A stretch of DNA of 64,000 nt from Neelides folsomi (Eukaryota; Arthropoda; Collembola; Neelipleona; Neelidae), in NCBI GenBank assembly GCA_034687125.1, contig JAQGBZ010000033.1, positions 248,001-312,000 on the forward strand. Direction: 5' to 3'. Shown in pieces: positions 25,909 through 37,102 of this stretch. The translations under genes were made by a program, and so were the position numbers. The number at the start of each line of letters is the position of its first letter. Within the stretch, counting starts at the first letter, position 1. The notes under the pieces are model-generated. The model did no database searches and was not told the DNA's origin. It saw nothing but the letters and a program-made list of their open reading frames with translations.

Positions 25909-26163
25909 TTAAACAATGTTTAAGTAGTTAACTAATATTGCTATCATTATTCCTTGACATATTGGGCAAGAGAAAGTTCCAACTTCCAATAAATGAGCAC
26001 ATTTTAAATATCCCGCAATGTTTAGCATCAAATAGATCCGACAATTCTTTCTGGTATGTATATGAAATAAACTGAAAAACACTGAAAAGTAAAATTCATT
26101 TTTCTCTCGGTGAGGTACCCAATCTGCTAATTTAACAGGTAAAATTTTTTCCATTACTACCAT
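25909..26163 (-). CDS. Unassigned 84-codon ORF with a Cys/His cluster (doubtful)
   Basis: The frame starts MVVMEKILPVKLADWVPHRE and ends with a hydrophobic stretch after LKCAHLLEVGTFSCPICQG. The C-x2-H ... C-x2-C spacing could bind zinc, and the overall composition is less Asn/Ile-dominated than random AT-rich frames nearby. Splice-like sites inside would allow other readings. I do not recognise it. It could be a small gene, a decayed transposase fragment, or chance. Confidence 0.2.
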   Translation of the reverse strand: MVVMEKILPVKLADWVPHREKNEFYFSVFFSLFHIHTRKNCRIYLMLNIAGYLKCAHLLEVGTFSCPICQGIMIAILVNYLNIV

Positions 26164-26184
26164 TAATTCATTAATTATTATATT

Positions 26185-26217
26185 TTTGTAACTGTATGAC
26201 TATCATACAGTTACAAA
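26185..26217. repeat. Perfect 15-base-arm hairpin upstream of FAM50
   Basis: TTTGTAACTGTATGA (26185-26199) is followed by CTA and then its exact reverse complement (26203-26217). Fifteen perfect pairs with a three-base loop would be rare by chance even in AT-rich DNA. It sits about 147 bases before the FAM50 start. It could be a foldback relic or a cruciform/RNA stem; it is too short for a usual microRNA precursor. Confidence 0.7.
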
Positions 26218-26363
26218 CATAGTACTATAATTGAACATATAAAAGTATAGTAAAATGAAATATAGCTGTATAACACAAAAATTAAATACCGACTATTACA
26301 AATTTATCATATTAAATTAATGCTAATGGTCTGTGATTCTTTGATTTTAGAGAGTATAATTCA

Positions 26364-27988
26364 ATGGCGCATTATAAAGGAGCTGCGAGCGAAGGCTCAC
26401 GAGCTATGCAGTTAATCAAGAAAAGAGAACTGGATGCCAAAGAACTCGAATTTCGAAAGAAAAAGATTGAAGATGAGTTAAGAGTTGACAAAATGGAAAA
26501 CAAATTCGCTGTTCATTATGATGCGATCGAAGCCCAACTTAAGGTTTAATAACCGATGTCTAAATAACTATAATACTAGAACATAAATCTTATTTTATTT
26601 TACGATAAAAAATCAAATGTTAATAATTTATATAGAGCTCTACTATCGGTTTGGTCACTCTTGATGAGATGAAAGCAAAACAAGACACTGTGATTAAAGA
26701 AAGAGAAAAGAGAATTGCTCAGAGGAAAGCTGAAAAGGAAAAGAAAAAAAGTGAAGAAATGGAAGCAAAACTTGCACAAAAAGAACTTCAGAAGAAGCAA
26801 ATTAAAGCCTTGTCTTTCCTCGATGACGAAGAGGAGGAAGAGGATGACGAAGAGGAAGAGGAAAAAGTAAAAGTGGAAGTTAAAATCGAGGAAGGTGATG
26901 AAGAGGATGAGGATGAAATGAATTTTAATGACCCACCTTCAAAGAAAAAGAAAATTGGTAAAAATCCCGATGTTGATACAAGTTTCCTTCCTGATAGAGA
27001 AAGAGAAGAAGAAGAAAATCGATTAAGGGAGCAATTACGCCAGGTATTCACTTTCTCATTTTCACACATTTTTAATGTCATTTAATTTAATAACAAGTGA
27101 ATAAGTAATCATAACTTAATTATTGCATTAGAGTTATATTTAATGATTAAATGCAAATAATAAATAGTATTTCTTTTAAGGAATGGGTAACAGCTCAAGA
27201 AGCATTAAAAAATGAAGAAATGGAAGTAACTTACAGTTATTGGGATGGATCAGGGCATAGGCGAACTCTTAAAACTACAAAAGGTATCTTTATCCCAATT
27301 TAATAATATTTATAAGATAAGTGAAAACTTTAACAAAGATTTTTGTTGTATAAGGTACATCAATATACCAGTTTCTTCAGAGATGTCTTGAAAGTCTTAG
27401 AGGCGAATTTGGAGAATTGAGGATGGTGACAGCGGATCAATTGATGTAAGTAAAGTATACTTATCCCATAAAGTACCATATATTAAATATGCAATTTGCT
27501 AATCATTTAAAATATTTTATTTGTGTGGAATAGGTTTGTAAAAGAGGATTTGATCCTTCCTCAACATTACTCGTTTTACGATTTAATTGTAACAAAAGCT
27601 CGGGGAAAGAGTGGACCACTCTTTGCATTTCATGCCAGGGATGACATTCGACTCCAAAGTGATGCAAGTAGAGAGAAAGAAGATTCTCATGCTGGAAAAG
27701 TTCTTTTGAGAAATTGGTTCGTATTTTTAATATTATACAACTGTTGTTTTATACCATAAGATATTAATTATTGTGCTTATACAAGGTGCTTTTCTTATTT
27801 AGGCATGAATATAGGCATATAATTAATCAACATTATAAAATTAAATGCAATCGACTAATTTCAATATTTTTAAAAATTATTTTAGGTATGAAAGAAATAA
27901 GCATATTTTTCCTGCAAGCAGGTGGGAACCTTATGATCCAAATAAAACCTACATGAAATATACTATTTCAGATAAGGTCAAGACATGA
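26364..27988 (+). CDS. FAM50A: FAM50 (XAP5) family nuclear protein
   Basis: FAM50A/XAP5 is a conserved nuclear protein associated with the spliceosome C complex and with chromatin. Six exons (26364-26543, 26636-27043, 27181-27283, 27355-27445, 27534-27716, 27886-27988) give 355 residues (human FAM50A has 339). The N-terminus [20 protein letters not shown] is nearly invariant in the family. A long charged helix with Lys/Glu runs follows, then a very acidic Glu/Asp stretch, a basic KKKK nuclear-localisation-like motif and a [14 protein letters not shown] segment. The globular XAP5 domain (from about [17 protein letters not shown] to [12 protein letters not shown]) ends the protein. Confidence 0.97.
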
Positions 27989-28501
27989 GACCCAACTTAC
28001 TTTTTAATTAACTTTTAATTAGAAAATTTAAAAAATATTTTAGTTTAAATATAATAATGAACAATTATTAATAATTTTCATTTTTACACAATCTGTAATT
28101 GTATTGATTGTTAACATTTGGAATAAATCTTATGCGTTTTTATTTTTCCTTAAATATTTTTTATTTTATTTAATTATTTTTTATTATTAAATAAACTGTA
28201 TTTAACTTTTATGGACTTGTACTTGATTGAACATGGCATGGTTTGGCATTGCATTGCATTAAACATTGAGTTTTGCAAAAGAAAACAATTTCTCATTTAA
28301 CCCCGCTAGCCATGATTATTTCCTTGTCATACCCAATCACCCTCCATCTAACGTGGAGATGTCTCAATCAAATATATCCCTATACCGTCTGTTAGTATCG
28401 TAAATCAGAAAAAAGCTCTTCGTTTTATCGTCAATTTGGATGTCAACAGGCTTCGTTGACACTTAATTTCGATTTGATAATTGAATTCATCGAAAGCTAT
28501 A
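27989..28501. promoter_or_regulatory. FAM50 3' flank and ERH promoter region
   Basis: FAM50 and ERH are in tandem on the plus strand, separated by 0.5 kb. Bases 27990-28210 are AT-rich and contain AATAAA (about 28121), a likely FAM50 poly(A) signal. Bases 28220-28500 are less AT-rich and include GGCATGGTTTGGCATTGCAT; they likely hold the ERH promoter and 5'UTR. Confidence 0.45.
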
Positions 28502-29042
28502 ATGGTAAATATAAACAGCTGCAATTAATTGTAACATTTTATGCGAAATCTCATTTTCTGATATTTCTTTCAGAGTCACACAATTTTATTGATGCAGCCG
28601 GGGCCAAAGCCGGAAACCCGAACTTACTCCGACTTTGAAAACGTCAATGACTGTATGGAAGGAGTCTGTAAGATCTACGAAGAGCACTTGAAGAGAATGA
28701 ATCCTCACACTCCGTCAATCACTTACGACATTTCTCAACTCTTTGAATTCATTGACAACTTGAGCGACATTTCTTGCCTTGTGTAAGCTTCATATAAATA
28801 TTATTACGTAATTTGTATTTTATAACGGAATTTTGTAAATTATGCTAATGGTATGTATGATGAACGATGAAATGATTATGAGAACTTAAATTATATTAAT
28901 GAATTTAATTCATATAAATATATATTTTTATTTAATTCCCAGCCACCAGAAGAGTACGAGCACTTATGCGCCCTACACAAAGGACTGGATCAAAGAGAAG
29001 ATTTACATCCTTCTCCGGAAACAGGCCTCAGAACGATCTTAA
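28502..29042 (+). CDS. ERH: Enhancer of rudimentary homolog (ERH)
   Basis: ERH is a small homodimeric adaptor that works with nuclear RNA-processing factors (DGCR8/Microprocessor, CIZ1, and in yeast Mmi1). Three exons (28502-28504, 28574-28782, 28943-29042) give 103 residues, one fewer than human. The first exon contributes only the ATG. Conserved stretches include [39 protein letters not shown] and [18 protein letters not shown]. The protein is extremely conserved across animals, so identification is secure. Its stop codon lies 114 bases from the golgin-84 stop on the other strand. Confidence 0.98.
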
Positions 29043-29156
29043 ACAAGACAACAAATCATTATTCTATATTTTTTCTTTCTTATATAACCTCTCTTATCTC
29101 TTTATATAAAATTTACTTGATAATTTCGTAGTGTTGACCCTCCCTCACCCTCCTCT

Positions 29157-31582
29157 CTATTTTCTATCATTTGGTACAGCTACAGAGCCATGATGAGACC
29201 AACTAAAGAGAACGAAGAACACCCACATATGTAATATGAGGATGTATGCAGAAAACCCAAGGCGAAGGGTAGGACGATGTCTCATCGCAAGTCCTAGATA
29301 TTAAAAATTCGTTACTTTCTTACAATGATTTAATTAATTTACTTTTTGTTATTTATATAAATATAAGTCTTATATATGTATAATTACATGGACCTTCTTA
29401 TATGAATTAGTAAAAATTAATGCCCAAATCCTTAAAAATCCATTTGAATAAAATCTTACCGATTTGACAACAAAATGAATCAACTTGTGAATACACTCTC
29501 TTCACTTTACTTGTTACTCGGGAGTCCCAAGGAGATTCGCTTAGGTACAATGGTTGGTTTGACACAACTGAAGGAGAGTAAAGAAAATCGAATCACTCAT
29601 AATTTCATAATTCATAGATATTACAATTAGCAAATTAATTAAACTCACTTGTATGAGTAAGGAAACCATTATTGGGCGTTTCAGAGGATTCATTCATTTG
29701 GTTAATTACAGCCTGAAGTCGCTCCAACCTTATGTTAAGCAATTGATTTTCCGATCCCATTTCATTCATTTGGCTTTGTTTCTCAAGGAGAGATTGGGAG
29801 AGAGCATTAATCCTCGTTCGCAAATTTTCGTTCTCATCATATGAATAATCATCGTAAGAATTGTGAGAATGATGTGAGTCGGTCATTCGAGTAGAACTTT
29901 CAGCCTTCAGACGCTCCAAGGCTTCTTCCACTTTCTGTCTCTCAATTTTCTCTCTTTCTAAATCGATGTGAAGGGCTGAGAGGAGTTGGGTCTTTGCTAA
30001 ATTTTCATCTTGATATGAATTCGTTAGTTGTTTTTCTCTTATTGAATTTATTGAAGCTTCGGCGCTGGCAGCTCGCAACTTATCAACTTCTACTTCTAAA
30101 CGTGAATTTTCTTCACGAAGGGATTCGGTCAAGGAACGATTTTGCCCAACTTCTGCACTCAATAACTCTCGTTCGTTTCTATAATTTAAATGTATTTAAT
30201 TGTTCAATTCAATTCATCACTTTAGTTTTATGTAACGATTCGAAATGGTCGATTACCTCAAAGAAATAATTTCAGCTAAAAGTTGTGGTTCAGATGTTAC
30301 ATTCGAATTAGGACCATCTTCACTCTTCATGGAAGCGATGAAGTCATCTTTGCTCTTAAGAATAGCTTTGGCTTTCTCTTTGTAATCGTTGTACTCACTC
30401 TCAAGTAAAGTATGATGCTCTTTTGCACTCTTCATTTGGCTTTTCAATTCTTCGAGCTGAACAATGAGAGAATTTAATTTCTCTTCAAGCTCACTACTTC
30501 TCGTGCCCATTTGCTCTTTTTCTAACTCGAGCTTTGCTACTCTGTTATGAGCTTCTTGAATTTCTCCCATAGATTGTAACTTGCAGAGAGATTGATCGAG
30601 GAGTTCTCGTAATTTAGAAGTTTCCATTTTCTTTTCCTATTTTATACACATTTTAAATCGAATTTTTAATCCACAATATGATAGGGGATATTGGCAATAT
30701 CCCCTATATTGGTAATTTGATAAATGCACTGGATAGTAAAGTTAGTAAACAATACCATTAATTCAGATTCTAAGCTTCTGATTTGCAAAATATCCTTCTC
30801 TTTAGAAATTTGAGTCGATGGAAGTTTCGCCTCTTTGGTTGAGCACTCATATACGCTGATTGTTTTCCTTAACATGTTGTTTTCTGAATAAAAATAAGAT
30901 ATATTTATAAAAGCAACAAATTAATGAAAATGGAATATATTTCATACAGAAAATTCGATATTCAAATCTACCTTCTTCTAAACCTTTTTGGTTTTTTATC
31001 AATATGCCAATTTCTCTTGTTTGCGATGCCAATTCCGTCTTTAACATTGAAGATTCGTTAATTCCCACGTCGTTCGTGTTTAAAAATTGCATAAGCTCAT
31101 TGTCTGTCGTCTTTTCAACTTTTACAATATTGTTGTTTTCTCTCGCTTGCGAACTCTTTTTTGGACCCGAAGGTTTCATACTTGAAGTCTTTTTACTCGA
31201 TGGTTTCATTTTTTGATTCGCTAAAGATGAAGAGTTACTGCTTATTGTGTTCACCTTTCTTTCGAGTTTTGGTGAAGGTAATTCTTTAGTAACGGTAACA
31301 AAAGTCGTTCCATCATGTGCGCCATTTGAGAAATTTTCATTTGGATAAGGTCTAGGCTCTACAAATTCGCTTGTATTGTCGAACCCTTTAGATTTGGATC
31401 TGGGTCTATGCGGCGAACTTTCATTTTCCCTAAAAGGAACAAGTCAATGAAATTATTTTTGCCAGCGTTTAGAACAGAAGTGTTAAAGATTAATCTTACG
31501 TATTAAGAGCAACAGCAGCATTCTGGTCAATTTTATTCAATAAATCTTCAGCTTTCTCAGCAATGTTTATCAACCATGACAT
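29157..31582 (-). CDS. GOLGA5: Golgin-84 (GOLGA5), Golgi tail-anchored coiled-coil tether
   Basis: Golgin-84 is a coiled-coil membrane protein that tethers COPI vesicles at the Golgi. Seven exons (31500-31582, 30972-31429, 30756-30883, 30257-30636, 29649-30178, 29460-29567, 29157-29293) give 607 residues; human GOLGA5 has 731. The N-terminus MSWLINIAEKAEDLLNKIDQ matches the family start. A Ser/Lys-rich disordered region of about 150 residues follows. Exons 3 to 5 are continuous heptad coiled coil rich in Leu, Glu, Lys and Gln. The last two exons carry the family's C-terminal signature: KVKRVYSQVDSF, then a basic RHRPTLRLGF, a membrane helix (SAYILILHMWVFFVLFSW) and a short lumenal tail. This tail anchor separates golgin-84 from other golgins. 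Confidence 0.95.
30681..30707. repeat. Perfect palindrome in a golgin-84 intron
   Basis: ATAGGGGATATTG, a single central G, and then the exact reverse complement fill 30681-30707 inside the intron 30637-30755. The pairing continues imperfectly outward through a further CAATAT/ATATTG pair. In intron RNA it would form a stable stem of at least 13 pairs. Confidence 0.7.
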
Positions 31583-32354
31583 AATGACTCTGAAAAGAAA
31601 ATAATTTTATTATAATATTATATAAGTATAATTATAAAATAAGCTTAACTTAATACATTATATTATTGTATTTTTGTATAAATCAATAATAATCACCTCT
31701 TTAAGGATAACTATTTATCTTTCAATGAAAACTCTTCTTTATTGTATAAAATCCAATTAAAAGATAAAATTCCAATTCCCCCAACTTTAACTTCGTTAGT
31801 AATTAGACAGTGAATGTAATCTAATTTTATTAAAAATTGTAATCAGTTACATGATAGATTACGAGAATGAAGCACTTAACCATATGTCCTTCTCTAATTG
31901 CATTAAAATCTCAAGAAGATTTGAAGACAACTTATGCGTATATCTCTTCACTAGAAAATAAAAGTTCGAACTTTTATAACTTAAGTATAGTAATTAATCT
32001 TCCAACTTGTAACTGTTTAAAATCGAATCGAGTCAAATATGACTCAATTAACTTAATTTAACACTTGGCTGTATGTTGAATAAATAAATAAAGGATAGCG
32101 AATAGCCGATGTGGATCGAGTTGAGTGACATGAGAAGTGTCCATATGAAATATAGGGAAAGTTCCTTCGTGTGATATGAGAAAGTGAGCATAGGAACTTA
32201 ACTAAAAGCTAAACAATGTTCCATCCTAGGGCGGAGGGATTGAAAATGAATTGGAATATTGGTAATAAGAAATAAGATTTTAAAGTAAAAAAGACTGAGA
32301 ACGGAACGGCAGTCGATAGAGTTTGGTCGTCGTCTTAAAGATTATTCCACAACC
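31583..32354. promoter_or_regulatory. Divergent promoter region between golgin-84 and UBE2O
   Basis: The starts diverge across 0.77 kb. Bases 31583-32080 are strongly AT-rich. Bases 32095-32350 are less so, with GA-rich words, and likely hold the UBE2O promoter and 5'UTR. A 64-codon frame at 31867-32061 looks like chance. Confidence 0.45.
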
Positions 32355-35300
32355 ATGGGCGGCCCTTCATTTTTTTACGAAGACGAAGTCTTCCGGGTCG
32401 GAAAGCACGGTGAACTAGAATTCGGAATGGTCACCGAAAATTGGGAAATGTATTCCAGTGATGATGATGAAAGTGCTGACCCGGACAAAGTTCTACCTGG
32501 ACAAGTCGCCGTGTCATGGCACCCTAAAGGAAAAGACGAAGTTCTTCAAGAGTCAAAGGTGAGACATAGAACTAATTCATAATTTATAAACGTTCTTTTT
32601 AATTTCTTTATCACAAAAGCCAAAGTGGATTTTGAAAATAAGCATATTTTGAATATTTTAATGAAACGTTCAATGCTGGATAAATACATTCAAGGTTGAA
32701 ACTTGGCTATGTTGATTCAATAAACAGATGCCCGTTATTGCAATGACAAGCATAAGGATTATGAATAATTGAATTATGACGGAATTTTTTATTGGTTTTA
32801 GGTCAAATTGAGCGATCGATCATTAATGCCAGGTGATGTGGTCCGAAGGCTGATAGCAGGAAAAGACACTCAAAGAGGATATTGCCGAAATGTTCGCGTT
32901 TTGGCTGCGGTCCAAGTCATAGGATCTAAAAAGGTCATTCCTTCCGTTCTCGCCTCTGACCTTCAACCCGTTCAGGTGATTGTCCTTTTCTTTAAATATT
33001 TTATCTTAAGATATTATAACACCAATTTTATCAGTAAAAAATAAGCTTATCTTGTTGTTTGGGATTTGAATCTATTATACATTCAGTACATGTTAATGTT
33101 CTAAGACATTGACTTTGAGAGATAAGACATTGAATCAAAGTAATCAAATTAATCAATGCAAATAGGTTAAATAAGAATTCTTTTATGCTTGTTTACAGAA
33201 ACTTCAACCCGAAGTAGCCGTTTATTTGGATTCTTGGATTGGAGTAATTCGTGACATTCGACACAAGCTCTCCCTCCGTTTTGCAGATAATTCCCAGTGC
33301 ACAATTGATAGTTATGGAATTTTGGATAATTTCGAAGATGTTCGTCGGGGGGCTGATGGTTTCGGAAGCGGAGAAGTATTCTACCCAGGCCAGAAACTCC
33401 GTGGACCATTCCGCTTCATTCGTGATGGCGAATGGACTCACATGAGCGAAGACTTAAAAAGGTCGAAGGATCGTAAAATGGTCACAGCCGTTGTGACTCA
33501 CATTGAACCAACATCTATCACGGTGACCTGGCAATGGCAAACTCCGCAAAGTGGAGGAGAAAAGTCAGACTCGCTTCGAGCACCACCACCCGACCTTATT
33601 GCCCAGGCTGATCTTGACCGAGTGAAGATTCTGAATCTGTTCGAATATTGCACCGTCCAACTGGGAGACATTTCATTCTTCACTCCTTCAAATAAGGAAA
33701 GCCTTATTGATAAACAGGAATGGAAGAAAAACGCCACAGCTCAGATTCTCAAAGGCACTGAATCAAATCCTGGTTTGGCTTTGGCTGCAGTTTCTTCAAA
33801 GCCTTCCTTAAAAGACTTGAATAACGAACCTAGTTCTGATACGCAAAACGAAGGGAAAAGTGAAGATGATCATAAAATCATGACTGATATCAAAGACGGA
33901 GTGTCCAAATTAAGTCAAATGGTTTGTATAAAACTCGTAGATATTCTTTTACAATATGTATTAATTCACGTAATGTAAAACACGAATTTGTATTATTTTT
34001 TAGATTTGCAAAAAGGCTCCCAAACTGTCAACACGATCATTGAGGAAGCGGAAACTTAAAAAGGCAAAACCCCAAACTTCACAGCTAAATTTAGTCCCCG
34101 GTGCTCAAATTGTTGTTGAAACACTTCATACACAGTCTGTCGTTGACGTTGTTTGGCAGGTTTGAAAAATTTTCCAGAAATAAATAATTTAATACAAATC
34201 TACCTGTAGTGTAATCAAAGGAATCAAAATACAATTATGCCTGATTTAATTCTTACGTTTATTTAACTAGGATGGAGTTATCGAAGAAGGAATGCTTAGT
34301 GTTGATCTTTACCCGATCCACCATTTGGATGATCATGAATTTTTTCCTGGAGATTTCATTACTAGAGCCGACTCTACTGATTTTCGAAGATATGGAGTCA
34401 TTCAGAATATGGATCACAATGGTTAGTTATGCTATTTTTATTACTTTATTATCTATGTTACTTTTCGATTTCACATCCTTGACTTGACAATTTACGTTCT
34501 AATATTTACAGGCCGCGTCGCTTTGGTCAAATGGTTCGAGGCGTATACTTTTGACGGGGAACAACGACCAAAAGAGTTAGATGTAACTGAGATGTCCGTA
34601 TATGATATTAAGGATCATCCAGATTTCCGTTTTCGTCCTGGTACTATTGTCATTCGTGTAGCGAACTCTCTTCCTGATCAAGCGGCTGCTGGACAGATCC
34701 TTGATAACTATCCCGATGGAATGGTTCGTGTGTTATATTTATATTTCATCATCAAAGAATAAGCACAAGTCGAAGAATTTAACATTAAAATACCTAAATT
34801 AATTTTGTAGGTTCGTGTATGGTGGGCGAATGGAGTTATGAATTCGTGCTGGCCACAGGATTTGTTCCGCCTTGGAGATTACGATTCGGACGAAGGAGAA
34901 ATTTGGGACGATGCAGGTCAAGTCTCAGACGGAGAAGATGAAGATGCAAATAGCGACTCTTCATGGGAAACTGGCAAGTTATCATATTTATGGTTATCGT
35001 TAAGTTATCAAGTTTAAGCTAAAAGTTGTGTGATTTTTACTTAATAATTTGATTCTCTTTGAATTATTAGAAATTGAAGAAGAAGTTCCAGATGCAGACA
35101 CAAGCAACCAAAGATACGTAAACATTGGAACCCATATTGAGCACATACAGACTTCCCTTGTTGGAATTCGAGCAATGCTTATTTCCTCAACTCCTGCTGA
35201 GCAAACAACGCCGGCTTCACCTCTCAGCTTGAATTCCCCTTCAATTGATAAACGAGTCATTGTGAAGAAGCTTCTTCAAATATACAAAGACTCTCAGTAC

Positions 35301-37102
35301 CTGGACAAGGTTAAAATTTAACAATAGCAATTATAAGGATATTTAGGCTGAAATGAGTAATGTATAAAGATATTTAGATAGTTTATATTCATTTGGACCA
35401 ATTGTCATCATAATAACTAAATCAACTTATTTAAATTCTCTAGATGATGTCAACGAAGTTCTTCGATGAAGAATTTTTGAAAGAATGGTTAAAAAAGCTC
35501 GAAGGTACATTCAAGTCATCTCGAATCTCCGACCAACTCAAGCGGCTCTTTGAACTTCCAACCGAGTTTCCCGACTATAAAAATGGAGAAACTGGGCTCA
35601 AAATCCCGTTTCCGGAAGAAAAGCCATCAGAAGTGTTCGATGATGGCTCTCAAGAAATTCAAATTGAGTTTTTGTCTGAGCTTTGCACTGTCATTCTTAA
35701 TAAGCTTCTTCTTGCTCATGCTGACTTTGAGAGGCGATTTGGGAGTAAAAAGGCCGATGATCTCCCAGACTTAGTCGAAATGAATGAAACCAATTTGGAA
35801 AAAGTTGAAGAACCTGGAGAGTCCAATGAACTGAAGGAAGCTGAAGCTTTAAAGGGGAAACTTGAAGAAGAGGAACAAGAGAAAAACACAAAGGAAGAAA
35901 TCCTTAAAGAAATCAAAGTGAAAGGACACAACTTTGCTCTTGTTGACAGCGTTCCTAATACTCATCGATTCAGATTGTCCCCTCAACCACAAAATATGAA
36001 AGTATTCCTTAAAGGAGTCCAGAAGGAAATTGCACTGCTTCGAGAGTATCTCCCTGATGGGATTTTAGTCAAAGGATACGAAGATAGAATGGTAAGCTCT
36101 TAATTTAAGAGATTAAAAATACAATAAAATATAAATAAAGATTTTAAATTAAATTAAATTGCTAACAATAATTATACATTTTTTAGGATTTATTTTCTGT
36201 GATGATCTGTGGCCCTGAGAAAACGCCTTACGAGGATGGAATTTTCTTATTTGATATTCAACTACCGCCAACTTATCCCTCAGCACCTCCGCTTGTGCAT
36301 TACGTTTCCTTCTGCCCAGATAGACTTAATCCCAATCTTTACGAATGTGGAAAAGTCTGTGTCTCCCTTCTTGGAACTTGGACAGGGAAAGGAACGGAGG
36401 TTTGGACTAATTCATCATCACTTTTACAAGTTTTGGTGTCCATTCAAGGTAATACCATTTTTATGTTAACACTTTCTAGTTAAATATAAATATATAAATG
36501 AAAATTTATTTAATTGAAAATGCATTTCGTCATGTTTAGGCTTGATTCTTGTCCAAGAGCCATATTTCAACGAAGCGGGTTACGAAAGACAGCGAGGAAG
36601 TCAACAAGGAGAAGAAAATTCTCGAATGTACAACGAAATGGTTCTTATCAAACTCGTTCAGTCAATGTCTCGAATGCTCAACAACCTTCATTCTCCTTTT
36701 GAAAAAGAAATTGTTTCACATATGCAAGTTCACGGATCTCGGTAAAAGACTTTATTTTTATAAGAAAATCGATTTCTCATTGTTTATTTTATTGTTAGTT
36801 CAACTTTAGTTTTAATTATGTCATTGTTTGTTTTATTAGCCTTGTAACACGCTGCAATGGTTGGCTTGACCTTTCGGAAAAAATGAGTCAATCTGAACAA
36901 ACCGATCGTAAGTTTCATGGATGATTTCATGATCGTAATTTTAAAGATACTTTTAATTAATAAAAATATTCAATTCATAGTTGCCGAAAGCCCAGTATTC
37001 TCTCTTTTGCCAGTCTCAAAAGGATTTTCAATTACACTCAAAAGCACTCTTGGAAATTTTTCGAAATTATGCTCTAGTCAGGCCTTGTCTGATGGTTCAT
37101 AA
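32355..37102 (+). CDS. UBE2O: E2/E3 hybrid ubiquitin-protein ligase UBE2O
   Basis: UBE2O is a large E2-E3 hybrid that ubiquitinates orphan ribosomal proteins, SMAD6 and other basic clients, and drives ribosome loss in reticulocytes. Thirteen exons (32355-32558, 32802-32975, 33199-33921, 34004-34159, 34271-34421, 34512-34723, 34811-34973, 35071-35309, 35444-36091, 36187-36448, 36540-36741, 36840-36907, 36981-37102) give 1107 residues (human 1292). SH3-like CR1/CR2 regions occupy the N-terminal half, with acidic and basic disordered linkers and a coiled coil near residues 800-840. The UBC domain starts near residue 870 and carries the active-site cysteine in [11 protein letters not shown] (Cys about 948). 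The intron after 34973 begins GCAAGT, the only phase-compatible donor, so it is a GC-AG intron. Confidence 0.96.

Larger units (their letters stand above)
25716..26363. promoter_or_regulatory. Divergent promoter region between ZIP9 and FAM50
   Basis: The starts of ZIP9 (minus) and FAM50 (plus) diverge across 0.65 kb. It contains an 84-codon minus-strand open frame (25909-26163) that I could not assign and a perfect small hairpin (26185-26217), both listed separately. A U-rich tract and AG lie directly before the FAM50 ATG (around 26340-26350), which looks like a splice acceptor. Confidence 0.45.
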
